From Molanna angustata (lineage: Eukaryota > Arthropoda > Insecta > Trichoptera > Molannidae): a stretch of 64,000 nt of DNA. Location of the stretch: the NCBI GenBank assembly GCA_963576475.1, contig OY754980.1, positions 4,276,306 to 4,340,305 on the forward strand. Direction: 5' to 3'. Below the pieces are notes generated by a model that saw nothing but the letters and a program-made list of their open reading frames with translations, had not been told where the DNA came from and searched no databases. The first letter of the stretch is position 1, and each line of letters begins with the position of its first letter. Below, piece by piece: positions 1 to 9,759 of the stretch. Both the position numbers and the translations under genes were made by a program.

Positions 1-215
1 AAAAAACTTGTTGACCCAACAGACTTGTCCTGCCCGAACGTTGGTTTGCCTGCTATTAACTGGATCAGCATACATAAAAATAACCACACATCACCACGGC
101 ATATTGAATGAAGCACGAAACATGCGTGTATACCCGCACATCAGTTTTGTCTCACATAAAAAGGTAACATTCAGAATTGGTGGTAAACTATGTAAGATGC
201 AATTTTAATTTTGCC
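1..215 (+). repeat. Degenerate dispersed repeat (family D)
   Basis: The part around 120-195 resembles 11960-12035 and, in reverse, 20455-20525: all share a run like GCGTGTAY..CCCACAC..CAGT.T.GTCTCAC followed by TTCAGAATGGGTGGT. This marks an old interspersed repeat of unknown class. The small ORF here has no recognisable domain. Nothing further was recognised up to 337. Confidence 0.35.
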
Positions 216-337
216 TGTTATATTTTCGATTACTCTTACGGAACACAAGAAAATGATCATTAAAAAAAATTAAAATTCGGTCCAGCCGTTTAGGTGTTCA
301 GTGACATACACACGTACCTACAGAAAATTTATATATA

Positions 338-714
338 ACTAGTTGCATGTAAAACACGAGATCCAAGTGTCGATGGCGATAGTATTTATAATAAAAAAAT
401 ACGTACCAAACTTTTATAATAATTAAAGAATATTTTAAGATATTTTTTTTGTATACAAAACATGTATGTCAGAATAGGATATTTGTTTGTTTACATATTC
501 TTACCCAGAATATGTAAACAAACAAATTATTTTTTTTACACAAATTGTTAAATAAAGTTTGAGATGTACTATTTATAATAATGAATGTATTTTTTATAGA
601 AAATTAAGTTTTATAGATGGAGTGTCCGGCGTTTTTCGATATTTCTATACTAATCACAATGCATACCTACTATCGCCATCGACAGTTGGATTTCATGTGT
701 TACATGAAACTAGT
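338..714. mobile_element. MITE-1, short TIR element (377 bp)
   Basis: The ends are inverted copies of about 47 bp starting ACTAGTTGCATGTAA and containing CGATGGCGATAGTA; the same end is seen at 5640 and at both ends of 23159-24907. There is no coding capacity. A perfect 21-bp hairpin (481-501 with 507-527, loop TACCC) sits in the middle. The flanks share ATA, a possible 3-bp duplication. A non-autonomous cut-and-paste element; superfamily not assigned. Confidence 0.75.
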
Positions 715-780
715 ATAGTAGTAAAAGTTTGAAAAAAAGTTGGTTATCGAAATTTAAATTCCTTTGTTAACAACATGTTG

Positions 781-990
781 TCGGCCTTCTTGTCTCAGTT
801 GGTTAGGTGTCTTATTGCCGATCCAAGGGTCCCGGGTTCGATTCCCGGTGTGTTTTCAGTCTGGATCTGTGAGACGATTAACATCGTTAGCCTCTAGAAT
901 TTAACAACTTGCTATTGGGCGCGTGTTAAAATTATATATGAATAGTACCTATGTACCTGTAAGTTGTCCGAGAAGCAATATAAATAAAAT
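781..990 (+). mobile_element. SINE-B copy
   Basis: A tRNA-like head (CTCAGTTGGTTAGG as box A, GGGTTCGATTCCCGG as box B) is followed by the family body (CAGTCTGGATCTGTGAGACGATTAA, then an AACTTGYTATTGGG-like stretch) and an AATAAA-rich tail. The head lacks an intact anticodon arm, so this is a retroposon, not a tRNA gene. Confidence 0.75.
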
Positions 991-1234
991 ATGTACTTTT
1001 TGATATGAGTATGAGTAATGTTTCAATTTTTCTGAATATTTTAAAATATATCATATTATATTGTTATTTGATGGTTCAGTAACTTGATTGTGTTCTAAGA
1101 TATTTTGCTTACATAAGTCATGTCTATTGTCTACAAGGCCGTAGCCAGAAAATAATTTCGGGGAGGGTTTAGCTTAGTGGAACAGTAGAAACAAGTCGCC
1201 CCGCGAGCGTATCCCCGTGCGAGTACCAAGCGAG

Positions 1235-1480
1235 CATAAAGCACAGTCATCTTAAGTAATTAAGCAATAATAGTGTTAGTGTGTGTGTGTGTGTTTGTCT
1301 CACGCGTCCTGGAAAAATAAGAACATTTAAAATTCTAATGTATGTGCGAGCATGTACCAGTATACCTGACGCAGTGTCACGCTAAAAATATGTTATAAAA
1401 ATGCTGAATTATTAAATATATTTCAATAATTATTTTTTTCATTCAAAATTTTGAAATGGGTGCACCGTAACAACAGAGAA
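1235..1480 (+). repeat. Interspersed repeat shared with 58325-58560
   Basis: Both copies have AGTAAT.AAGCAAT, a (GT)n run, TTTGTCTCACGC, ATGTGCGARC, GTACCAGTATAC, GCAGTGTCACGCTAAAAATA and ATTTCAATAATTATTTTTTTCAT in the same order. No ORF is present. The internal GT microsatellite recalls Helitron-related non-autonomous repeats, but the class is not established. Confidence 0.65.
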
Positions 1481-1700
1481 AAATGGGTGCACCGTATGTA
1501 ACTGCTGTCTCATTGTTACTTACTAAAGAAACATCTTCTTTTTTTTTTCATTTCTTCTTTTTTTTTTTCATTTTTTTTTTCATTTCGGCGGCTACGGCCT
1601 GGCTACGGCGTTGATTGTCTATAATATTGATCGGTGGACTAAATCGATTCCAAATATTTTCATCAATACCTATCTGTGAAATTGTTTGATGGACACATTC

Positions 1701-1958
1701 CTATCGGGATACGCTTCGACCATGATCCTGGAATTGGCGAGTCTGGTTATTATGTACATTGAAGCGACTGCCATCTGACCTTCGTAACCCTTAGAAAGGG
1801 GAACCAGACAAATTGGATCATGGCTACACATAGCTAGTGATATAAATCCGCACATAGATTTTTTGAAAACTCAGAGGTGCGTGCCCCGCCCGGATTCGAA
1901 CTGTCGACCTCACGCATGTGAGGCGACGACCTTACCGCTGGGCTATCAACGCTCGTCC
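1701..1958 (-). mobile_element. tRNA-derived SINE with 13-bp target duplication
   Basis: It is flanked by the direct repeat GATGGACACATTC at 1688-1700 and 1959-1971, which fixes both ends. On the minus strand the head reads AGCCCAGCGGTAAGG (box A-like) and AGTTCGAATCCGGG (box B). The body contains GGTTACGAAGGTCAGATGG and CAGTCGCTTC, which I recall from lepidopteran SINEs (from memory, not checked). A 61-aa ORF inside it is incidental. Confidence 0.8.
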
Positions 1959-2233
1959 GATGGACACATTCATAAATCTATATTATATACCATGAAAGAT
2001 GTACAAACATATCTTATTATGTATACAGTAGAAACATAATATGACCATATGAAATTTTATCCTGATTTTGGTTTAATGTTACTGAATACCTGATCCTACA
2101 AGGAATGATGCTTCGTTTCACGCACTACTGGCCTTGCCTTTCAATTCTCTACATTTAAGACGATATCGTTATACTCATTTGTATTATATGTTAAAATTAT
2201 TTATCTATTCACGGTTACATAGGTACCGCTTTT

Positions 2234-2700
2234 ACTCTCCACAATATGGAATAGTGGAGAGCCATGATTTCGCAATTTTTAAGCGTATTTTTTTTTAACA
2301 TCAATTTCTCAACGGGTATCATGTAGAGAGTGCACACTGTGAGTTTCGTCATGATGCGTTTGTATGTATGGCGTATGGCGTACGGCGTACGGAATTATCC
2401 TTTTTGTGTCCTCTCTACAGCCCAAACTATAAGTCCGATCGACTTCATATTTACATCATATATGTAAAGTGCATAGACCAAGAGCTGATTAGTTTTCAAT
2501 AGACAACTTTTAATTTCTTCTCTATGATTTCATTATTTACGTTGTTTTTTTGTGTCCTCTCTAGAGCCCAAACTATAATTCTGATTGACTTCATATTGAT
2601 ATCATATATGTAAAGTCCATAAACTTAGAGCTGATTAGTTTTTCATACATAGATATCCGTTAATTTCTTCTCTATGATTTCATCTGTCCAAATTTTCAAT
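2234..2700 (+). mobile_element. Diverged HINE-like element with internal duplication
   Basis: It starts with a hairpin (ACTCTCCAC / GTGGAGAG) and ATGATTTCGCAATTTTTAAG, as in the younger HINE-like copies at 9760 and 42622. The internal segment TTTTTGTGTCCTCTCTA..GCCCAAACTATAA..CTTCATATT..ATCATATATGTAAAGT is present twice in tandem (about 2399-2537 and 2546-2690, near 147 bp apart). No coding capacity. Confidence 0.5.
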
Positions 2701-3866
2701 ATGCTCTCAAGGTCTGGAAAATCGAGGTATTTTAATACTGTTTAAAATTTTGATACAATAAAAATACACTCATCAAAAAGGCATTTAACGATTGTCAAAA
2801 TTTAAAGAAAAAATATCTTTGGTCTGCCATATCAATGTGAAATAAATTTCATATGTGTATGAAAAATGTATTGTATAACAAAAATAAAATAGCTTCTGTA
2901 TGGGAAAATGGAATGATCAACTTCATATTGATATTGTATGTTGTTACTTATTTTTAAGTAGTTTTATATAATTGATAATGGAATTCCATCACGACTTAGC
3001 AGTCGAAAAATAAGAAATAAGTATTAATATGTTAGCATTATTTTATTATTACATAATACAAACTGCACATGACAGGACGACGTGTAGTCAAGGATGGAAA
3101 TAAGCTAAAGAAGAAGAAGAAGAAGAAAATAAAGATATCCCACTAGATTATTCAGAAATATATCATGACATTTTCTATCGAAGCTCGATGAATTATTTTA
3201 TAGCGACGTCGTTATATTATATATATCGACTGACGAACAAAAATGTAGCTTTGGACGTCGCGACGGATGTACCTATGTAGGTATAAAGGAACCTCTATTA
3301 TGCGACATGCCGCTAGCGTTACGTTGGCATGTCTTTGTAGTTTTAAGTTTCATCACGCATGCATGCCCTCTCGAGACGGAACAAAAATTCTGTCGTGATA
3401 ATGTTCAAAATGGTTTAGTCATCTTTGAAACAAAAGGAGATACTTTGACAATGTAGTATATCATACCATCACGCTTGTAATATTAAGTATGTTATGAGTG
3501 TGGTATTTATTATTTTTAAGGTTTACTCGGGTTTTGAATCCCGCATAATATATGCAGATTCAATTTGGCAGAAACGCAATTGTATCTTCGTATATATTTT
3601 TTATTTTTTGTAAACTTATTGTATTACTTTATATTAATCACAACGACAAAATTTTATAGGCCTTAATACTTGATGCTACTATTGTATTGTAAGTAAGTAC
3701 TATGTTATAAACGCTGTTTTTTGTCTCAATTTAACCTAAATAATTAAATAAATAAATAAATATTGATACTCACAGATGTTAACCTCTTTAAAAAGACATT
3801 AATTTGTTTAATATAATCAATTATTGAATTCATCAAACTGCATTCAGTTACTTTAGATAAATGGTA
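2701..3866. other. No gene recognised
   Basis: AT-rich DNA without a convincing ORF. At 3073-3130 an (AAG)n run follows a short coding-like stretch, resembling the worn 3' end of a LINE, but it is too short to classify. Confidence 0.5.
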
Positions 3867-3945
3867 CCAGCCCCTCTAGACAACGCAACGTATCAATTAG
3901 CTCAAGAAAAGAAACAAGGAAAGATGACAGTTGTCACAACAGTTA
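3867..3945 (+). mobile_element. Half of a palindromic MITE (family P)
   Basis: The sequence AGCCCCTCTAGACAACG..TAGCTCAAGAAAAGAAACAAG matches the left arm of the intact foldback at 51705-51873. The right arm is missing; the (AAAT)n array begins where the hairpin should turn. Confidence 0.65.
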
Positions 3946-3949
3946 TTCT

Positions 3950-4045
<96 letters not shown>

Positions 4046-4058
4046 ATATATAAATACA

Positions 4059-4105
<47 letters not shown>

Positions 4106-4218
4106 ATATTTAAATACATAAATAAATAAATAAATAAATAAATATATAAGTAAGTAAATAAACAAATAAATAAATAAATAAATAAATATATAAATAAATA
4201 AATAAATAAATAAATATA

Positions 4219-4293
<75 letters not shown>

Positions 4294-4298
4294 ATGAA

Positions 4299-4349
<51 letters not shown>

Positions 4350-4351
4350 AT
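3946..4351. repeat. (AAAT)n microsatellite, about 400 bp
   Basis: Roughly 100 copies of AAAT with scattered single-base changes such as TATA, TACA and TGAA. The long minus-strand frame reading LFIY repeats is an artefact of the tetranucleotide having no stop in two frames. Confidence 0.97.
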
Positions 4352-4594
4352 ACAATACTTCTGAATGAATAGAATAATAATGATTACGTATCTACTAATG
4401 AATACGAATACATTCATAAAAAGATGAAATAAATTAAATATCAATAATGTTAAAAATATTTTTAAATTTATGATCAAATATATCCACCAATTTTAAAACG
4501 GATTTCCACTGTTTTAACGCAAACAGGTACTTTAGAATCATTAAAAATATTTACTAAAATAAATTACTTAAATATTTATAAATTAAAAGATGCA

Positions 4595-4815
4595 TTCAGG
4601 TGTAGTCTGAATTATTCAGTCGTATTAATCCGGTCTCGATTGCGCCGCATTGTTGCCGCCCCGAGCGAGCGGACACGCGTCAGGAATTTCCGAACCGGAA
4701 CTGAACCGAACGTGCTGAATTTTTAGTACGTGCGCAGCCGTCAGCGCGGGCGGACGCATCGTTTTTTTTTATTCCACCCGGAGACCGCCGGCAAAATTCC
4801 ACCTTCAATACACCT
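4595..4815 (+). promoter_or_regulatory. CpG-rich promoter-like region of the MADF-BESS gene
   Basis: The stretch 4630-4770 is far richer in CG dinucleotides than the flanks. TCAGTC at 4616-4621 matches the arthropod initiator consensus and no clear TATA box precedes it. About 200 bases of 5' leader would result. Inferred from position and composition only. Confidence 0.45.
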
Positions 4816-7800
4816 ATGTTATTTGACAAGTTCAGAATGTGCGACGTTGAGAATCTGATACAGAGTGTCGAGAGCCATCCTTGCATATGGAACGTGAACG
4901 ACGCGGGCTATCATGACAGGGACACAAAGGAGAGCGCTTGGGAGAACGTGTGCAGTGTCATGATACAGAATTGGGACGATTTGGAGGAGCACGAGAAGCA
5001 ATCAAAATGTAAGAACGGAAATTTTGCGTTTTAATACACGTAAATGGCCTGTGAAACCTATGCTGTTTTTTCCGTTCAGTTTGGCAGCAGTGTTAGCTGT
5101 GTAAATACGCCATGTGACGTCGAGAGCCGGCAACGCCATCTGTGAATTACGTTTGTTAGGTACTAACTCCGCCATCTCTGAAACAAAAATGAAAGCTCCG
5201 ATTTGTAACAATGACATTACATTATTTAATTTCTTTATGATTTACTTTGAAACTGATTTTTGAATTAACGAACTTAAACTTAGAGTAAGTAACTTTAAAT
5301 TAATTTTCGAGGCTTTTCGATGTTGGATATTACGAATTTCATACAAATAACAAAGAAAATATACCTACTTAAAGATATTAAAAATGTAATGTAGGTTGAA
5401 TATACTTATATTGGTATGCATATTAATAACACAATGCCCCCAAGTCAAATTGAAAACGCTGTTCGTTTTCGCCAAGCGCTAATTTTTTTTGTATGGGATT
5501 TGACGTTTGTTGTAGAAATTTTTTCTACAATAACAAACAACAAACGTCAAATCCCATACAAAAAAAATTAGCGCTTGGCGAAAACGAACAGCGTTTTCAA
5601 TTTGACTTGGGGGCAATGACACCATATCAAACTTACATAACTAGTTGCATGTAACACATGAGATCCAACTGTCGATGACGATAGTATGTATAGTTGAAGA
5701 ATACGTACCCAAACCCTTAAATCCAAATTAGACAATATTTTAAGATATTTTATTCTATGTAGCTTCTCGGGCAACTAACAGGTGGTATGTCAAATAATTA
5801 TTTAACACGCACCCAATAACAAGTTGCCCCATTCTGGAGACCTACGATCGTCTCACTGATCCAGACTGAAAACACAATCAAAAACTGTGTCTCTACCGGG
5901 AATCGAACCCAGGACCTTTGGATCAGTAGTCAGATACCTAACCAATATTATGTATGTCAAGATAGGATAGTGTGGTGTTCAATCCTTTTTTCCTACCCCT
6001 AATATTTAAACAACTCGATGGTATGTATTATACATGTATGGAGATTATGTATCAAACTATTGAAAGTCCCCGTAGATATTGTGTATTTTGCCAAACAAAT
6101 AGCGTGAAACTATGTCGTCACTAAATTCAATTGTTCAGAAAATTTTGAAATGATCTGCTAGCTGCTAGATATTGTATTTTTATATAATAATACAAATTTT
6201 CAGCGTTCTGTGTAGCTTTAATGGTTTTGAGATACGTGGAAAAATGAAATTAAAATTCCAACGTTGATAACCCCTGACTGGAACAAATATTAATAGCGAA
6301 CTTTTTCCATCCATTTCTCAACATGTATCGTCTAGAGAGTGCATTCTTTGAGTATTGTTGTGATATTTTTATGCGGTGTATGATTTATAATGAAATTTTT
6401 TGTCCTTAAATAGTTTATTTTTGGCGATAACTTTATTTATTTTATAAATAAAAAATATTTATTTCTTGTTTCAGATGCCGATTTGAAAAAGAAATGGAAC
6501 AATATAAGAGATTACTATAGAAAGGACAAACAAAAAGTTGTTTCAGGACCAACAGGATCAACAGTTAAAAAACAGAAGAGATATATCTATGCCAATATGC
6601 TGACATTCCTCGATACAGTTTTTGAAAAGAAACCGTAAGTATTTATTCGTAAAACCGTAAATTTATCTACACTTTGAATCTTCGCTTTGGGACCCGAGAC
6701 CTTTGACTCAACAGTCATATATCAAACCATCTGAGCCATGAAGTTCGACGATAATAAGTGATGAGCAAAAGTCTTGCAAGACCAAGACTAGATGTGCAAG
6801 GAGATCAAGACCGAGAGTCTCGCAAGACTTCATTGCAACTAGCAAACAATAAACTATGTACCTTACATCGAAATTTTACTATGAATTGGTTGACGTATTT
6901 TGTTTTAAAAGTCACAAGACTTGCAAGGCGTGTCGGCCTTCATGGCTCAGTTGGTTGGGTATTTGACTTCTGATCCAAATTCCCGATGGAGACATAGTTT
7001 TTAATTGTGTTTTCGGTGTGGACCTGTAAGACGATTAATATCGTTAGTCCTCCAGAATGTGGCAATTTGTTATTGGGTGCGTGTTAAATTAATATGTGAT
7101 ATAGTACCTGTTAGTTGTTCGAGAAGAAATATCATTATCTCCAATGGCGCTACAGCCCGTCATGAGCCTTGGCCTCCTCAGGAACTTTCCGTCATTCCAT
7201 CCGGTCCATCGTCCGCATCTTCCAATTACTTACACTGCGATTGCTTTCGAGTCCCTTTCTACACCATCCATCCACATTAATTTGGGTCTTCCCACGTTTC
7301 GCCTCACGGAACTCGGTTCTCCTCCATGAGCTGTAGATGTCCCAACTGGAGATGGCTCATGGTTTATACCTTTTAGCTTATGGTTTTATCTTATGCTCCA
7401 TGTTCTATTTTAATAGACGGACCCGAAGATTTTTTTCAACACATGCCGCATTTTCGTCTCGTTTACTCAGGACTCAGCACTTACCTCCGTACACAAAAAT
7501 ATAAATAAATAAATAAAGACCGAAAATTAGTATGAGAGACTATTAATGCTTATTGTTAATTAACACAGATGATGCCAAAGATCCGATCGAATAGCTTCTC
7601 TAGGAAGTAATAGTATCTCTAATTAGGTCAAATAAGTTGTTTTTTTTCCATATAATATGTTTTAAAATATTGAATGATTTAAGATAATGTTTTTTTGCAG
7701 TACCGATGGAAATTCTTACCCCATTAATGTAGAATTTGACAATTCAGTGATGGAAGAACAGGCCGACGCACCTTCAGATTCTGAGGACTATCCAATCATG

Positions 7801-8142
7801 AGCCAACATTCGAACACAGAAGTACCGAAAAGAAGCACAATTGAATCCAAAAGAATAACGATCGATACGAAAAGAAGTAACTTTGAACACAAGAGAAGTA
7901 TGATCGAAGCGAGAAGGCACAATAGCAGCGAACCGAAAAAGCAGAAATTGGACGTAATGGAAAAGATACTGCAAGTTTTCCAAACAATGGTAGACAGCAG
8001 GAAAGATGACGACGACGAACATTTCCTGCTCAGCTTCCTCGCCGATATGAAAATGATGAATCACAAACAAAAGATCGATTTTAAATTTAGGATGTTAAAG
8101 TCATTGAAGGATACATTCCAAGATCCCGGAGACAGTTCATAG
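4816..8142 (+). CDS. MADF-BESS domain DNA-binding protein, three exons, 264 aa
   Basis: Exons are 4816-5008, 6475-6634 and 7701-8142. Donors GTAAGA and GTAAGT and acceptors TTTCAG and TTGCAG join in frame (193+160+442 nt). Residues about 9-117 form a MADF domain (Myb/SANT-like DNA-binding fold of insect transcription factors). LIQSVESHPCIW opens it, WENV is near 40, W..IRDYYRK comes after the first intron and ML.FLD near its end. Residues 223-256 form a BESS protein-interaction motif (EHFLLSFL..M...NHKQKIDFKFRML). Between them lie an acidic stretch, five seven-residue repeats beginning KR or RR (residues 161-195) and a basic PKKQK run. The likely role is a nuclear sequence-specific regulator; its target is unknown. 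The Met at 4837 (residue 8) has A at -3 and could be the true start, since 4816 has C at -3. Introns of 1466 and 1066 bp hold several transposons. No frameshift or internal stop is seen. Confidence 0.9.
5435..5615. mobile_element. Near-perfect foldback MITE in intron 1
   Basis: Two arms of about 83 bp starting TGCCCCCAAGTC are inverted copies, separated by only a few bases near 5520-5530; the right arm has a small ATAAC insertion. No ORF. The high arm identity suggests a recent insertion or strong palindrome correction. No clear target duplication was found. Confidence 0.8.
5640..5759 (+). mobile_element. MITE-1 left end in intron 1
   Basis: ACTAGTTGCATGTAACACATG starts a MITE-1 end matching 338 onward, including the ATATTTTAAGATATTTT stretch. 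The element resumes after a SINE-B insertion as ATGTATGTCAAGATAGGATA at about 5950, but its right terminus was not found. Confidence 0.7.
5760..5947 (-). mobile_element. SINE-B copy, nested in MITE-1
   Basis: On the minus strand: GGTATCTGACTACTGATCC, box B within GGGTTCGATTCCCGG, CAGTCTGGATCAGTGAGACG, and a tail ending GTTGCCCGAGAAGC. The first ~20 bases of the head are missing. It lies in intron 1, opposite to the gene. Confidence 0.8.
6150..6283 (-). mobile_element. Family G fragment
   Basis: The minus strand matches the inner part of family G (GTCAGGGGTTATCAACGTTG, TTTTTCCACGTATCTCAAAACC, AACGCTGAAAATTTG), as at 13915-14010 and 24245-24345. Short and diverged; within intron 1. Confidence 0.6.
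6284..6400 (+). mobile_element. HINE-like fragment, diverged
   Basis: TTTCTCAACATGTATCGTCTAGAGAGTGCA..TGAGTATTGTTGTGAT parallels 2305-2360 and 11690-11740, which belong to diverged relatives of the HINE-like family. Neither end is intact. Confidence 0.4.
6680..6745 (-). mobile_element. SINE-B head fragment
   Basis: Minus strand: CTTCATGGCTCAGATGG, then AGGTCTCGGGTCCC. Only the tRNA-related part remains. It lies in intron 2, inverted relative to the copy at 6932. Confidence 0.55.
6932..7135 (+). mobile_element. SINE-B copy in intron 2
   Basis: It has GTCGGCCTTCATGGCTCAGT, a worn box B region, TTTTAATTGTGTTTTCGGTG, GACGATTAATATCGTTAGTC, AATGTGGCAATTTGTTATTG and the tail GTTAGTTGTTCGAGAAG. It runs in the same direction as the host gene. 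Confidence 0.75.
7138..7335 (-). mobile_element. LINE 3' end remnant in intron 2
   Basis: The minus strand ends with coding-like EEAKAHDGL followed by a stop and GCGCCATTGGAG, a familiar C-terminus of insect LINEs whose last residues lie near a conserved GCGCCA. Upstream is too decayed to place in a clade. Confidence 0.5.
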
Positions 8143-8226
8143 GATCATCTGATAATATTTATAATAATTTTAGTCTGTAATCAAACATTTCTTATCGTTT
8201 TACTTGAGTTACTTAGTGTGACCATA

Positions 8227-8232
8227 ATTAAA
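8227..8232 (+). terminator. Possible poly(A) signal of the MADF-BESS gene
   Basis: ATTAAA, the commonest variant of AATAAA, lies 85 bases past the stop codon and is followed by T-rich sequence. No canonical AATAAA lies nearer. Confidence 0.35.
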
Positions 8233-8406
8233 TGAGTCAACTCAATGACATATTCCTCGAACTTTGCGTGAGGAACTTTGCAGAAATTCATTCAAATAAC
8301 AAACTATTTAACTTCTGTGAAACCTACTTAACTTATTTCTCAAATTATGAAGTAGAAGTAGGTATATACAAATTTTGTGTTTTATTTTTAATGTTTTATA
8401 ATGACA

Positions 8407-9108
8407 TAGTTGACTCCAGTCTAAGTCTCAAAAAACAGATAAACAGCACAACATCCTCTGCTTTCTACCACTTACGACGAATAAAATCTATTAGACGAAA
8501 TATACCTACGGAAGCAACGAAATCTCTAGTAAACGCATTCGTTATTTCCCGCCTGGACTACTGCAATGGTATCTACGCAAACCTTCCAAAGCTGGAGCTA
8601 AACAAACTTCAATCCGTCTTCAACGCTGCTGCTAGGCTAATCACCGGAGCCGCGAAATTCTCACACATATCCCACCATCTACGAAATCTTCACTGGCAAA
8701 AAGTGCTAGAGAGAATCAAATACAAATTATGTTTGTTGACTTTCAAAGCGATCCATGGCATGGCTCCCACGTATCTTTCAGACTTCTGCATCCCTCTCAC
8801 CCTAAACGAGCGATAACAAACACTTCGGTCAGCCACCACATCCGTGATTGGCAAGTTGACTGAAATAAATATAGTCAACACTTCATCCTTCGGTGATCGT
8901 GCTTTTGCTGTGGCCGGACCAGCCTCGTGGAATAAACTACCACCTGAACTGAGGCAAATCGACAACTTAGCACTATTCAGGAAACACCTAAAAACTCACT
9001 TCTTACGCGAGTCTTACAAAAACCCCTAATATATTCAAAGCGCCCTTGAGGTGAGGTTATCACAAAAACGGCGCTATAAAAATAATCCAAATTTATTATT
9101 ATTATTAT
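8407..9108 (+). mobile_element. L2/CR1-like LINE, 3' part of the RT ORF
   Basis: The frame from about 8413 encodes the thumb and C-terminal part of a LINE reverse transcriptase: FVISRLDYCNGIYANLP, QSVFNAAARLITGA, LHWQKVLERIKYKL, FKAIHGMAPTYLSD, then GDRAFAVAGPASWNKLPPEL. One nonsense codon (TAA at 8814-8816) interrupts an otherwise open frame ending at 9029. The 3' tail has AGCGCCCTTGAGG, GGCGCTATAAAAAT and (ATT)n, the pattern known for L2/CR1-type elements. It is 5' truncated and has lost the palm motif. It starts shortly after the MADF-BESS gene, in the same direction. Confidence 0.85.
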
Positions 9109-9466
9109 AGTTTTATATTTCAAATTGTAAAATAGTTTTAATGAACTTTTTTTATTTTTTATTTCGTAAAGCATTCAATATGAAGGAAGAATAAAAATAT
9201 AAGATTTAATGGACCTTACTATTTGTAACTTGAATTTAATCCGAGACTTGTAGTCTATTTTTACTTTACAAAAAACTTGATAAGCGTCAAATTAAAGTCA
9301 AATACAAATAGTAAAACAACCCCTTCCTTGTTTATTATTCGTGTCCTTGTTATGAATCTATATATTATATAGATAGTCTTCATCACAATTCTTCACCATT
9401 CTGACGAAGATCGGCATTGAGCGATACCGGTGAATGGGAGACACGTAAATTATATTATTAAAATTA
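9109..9466. other. No gene recognised
   Basis: AT-rich spacer between the LINE tail and family F; short ORFs without recognisable features. Confidence 0.5.
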
Positions 9467-9481
9467 GGTATATACGTTTTT

Positions 9482-9744
9482 TTTAACAGATTTTTAATTA
9501 TCTCAATAGAGACGAAGTTGGAATATTTACTGTAGGAGAACCGGGAAATCAAGGCACCTACAGGGCTTACGACCTGTCATCGGCTGGTTTGCGTGATCAC
9601 TTTATGCGCTTGCGCAACGTTCACCAATTATGCCTTTTTAATGAGATCCCTATCAATTCAATTTTGAAAGTTCTATATATTGTAATACTGAAATTCTTTT
9701 CGCTTGAAAATAAGGAATTTTTACTACAGCTATCTATGTCAAGA
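9482..9744 (-). mobile_element. Family F retroposon, 5'-truncated copy F1
   Basis: A 15-bp direct repeat, GGTATATACGTTTTT (9467-9481 and 9745-9759), brackets the copy. Its sense is minus: the constant end is the 3' end CTGTTAAAA (next to 9482), while the other end stops inside the element. Truncation at one end plus a long target duplication is the mark of target-primed reverse transcription. Confidence 0.75.
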
Positions 9745-9759
9745 GGTATATACGTTTTT

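Noticed and set aside
3950..4477. 175-aa LFIY-repeat membrane protein on the minus strand
   Set aside because: Product of a tetranucleotide microsatellite with no stop in that frame.
8232..8406. N-terminal extension of the L2/CR1-like ORF as host coding sequence
   Set aside because: The first ~58 codons have no LINE or host similarity and follow the MADF-BESS 3' UTR; the frame is open by chance.
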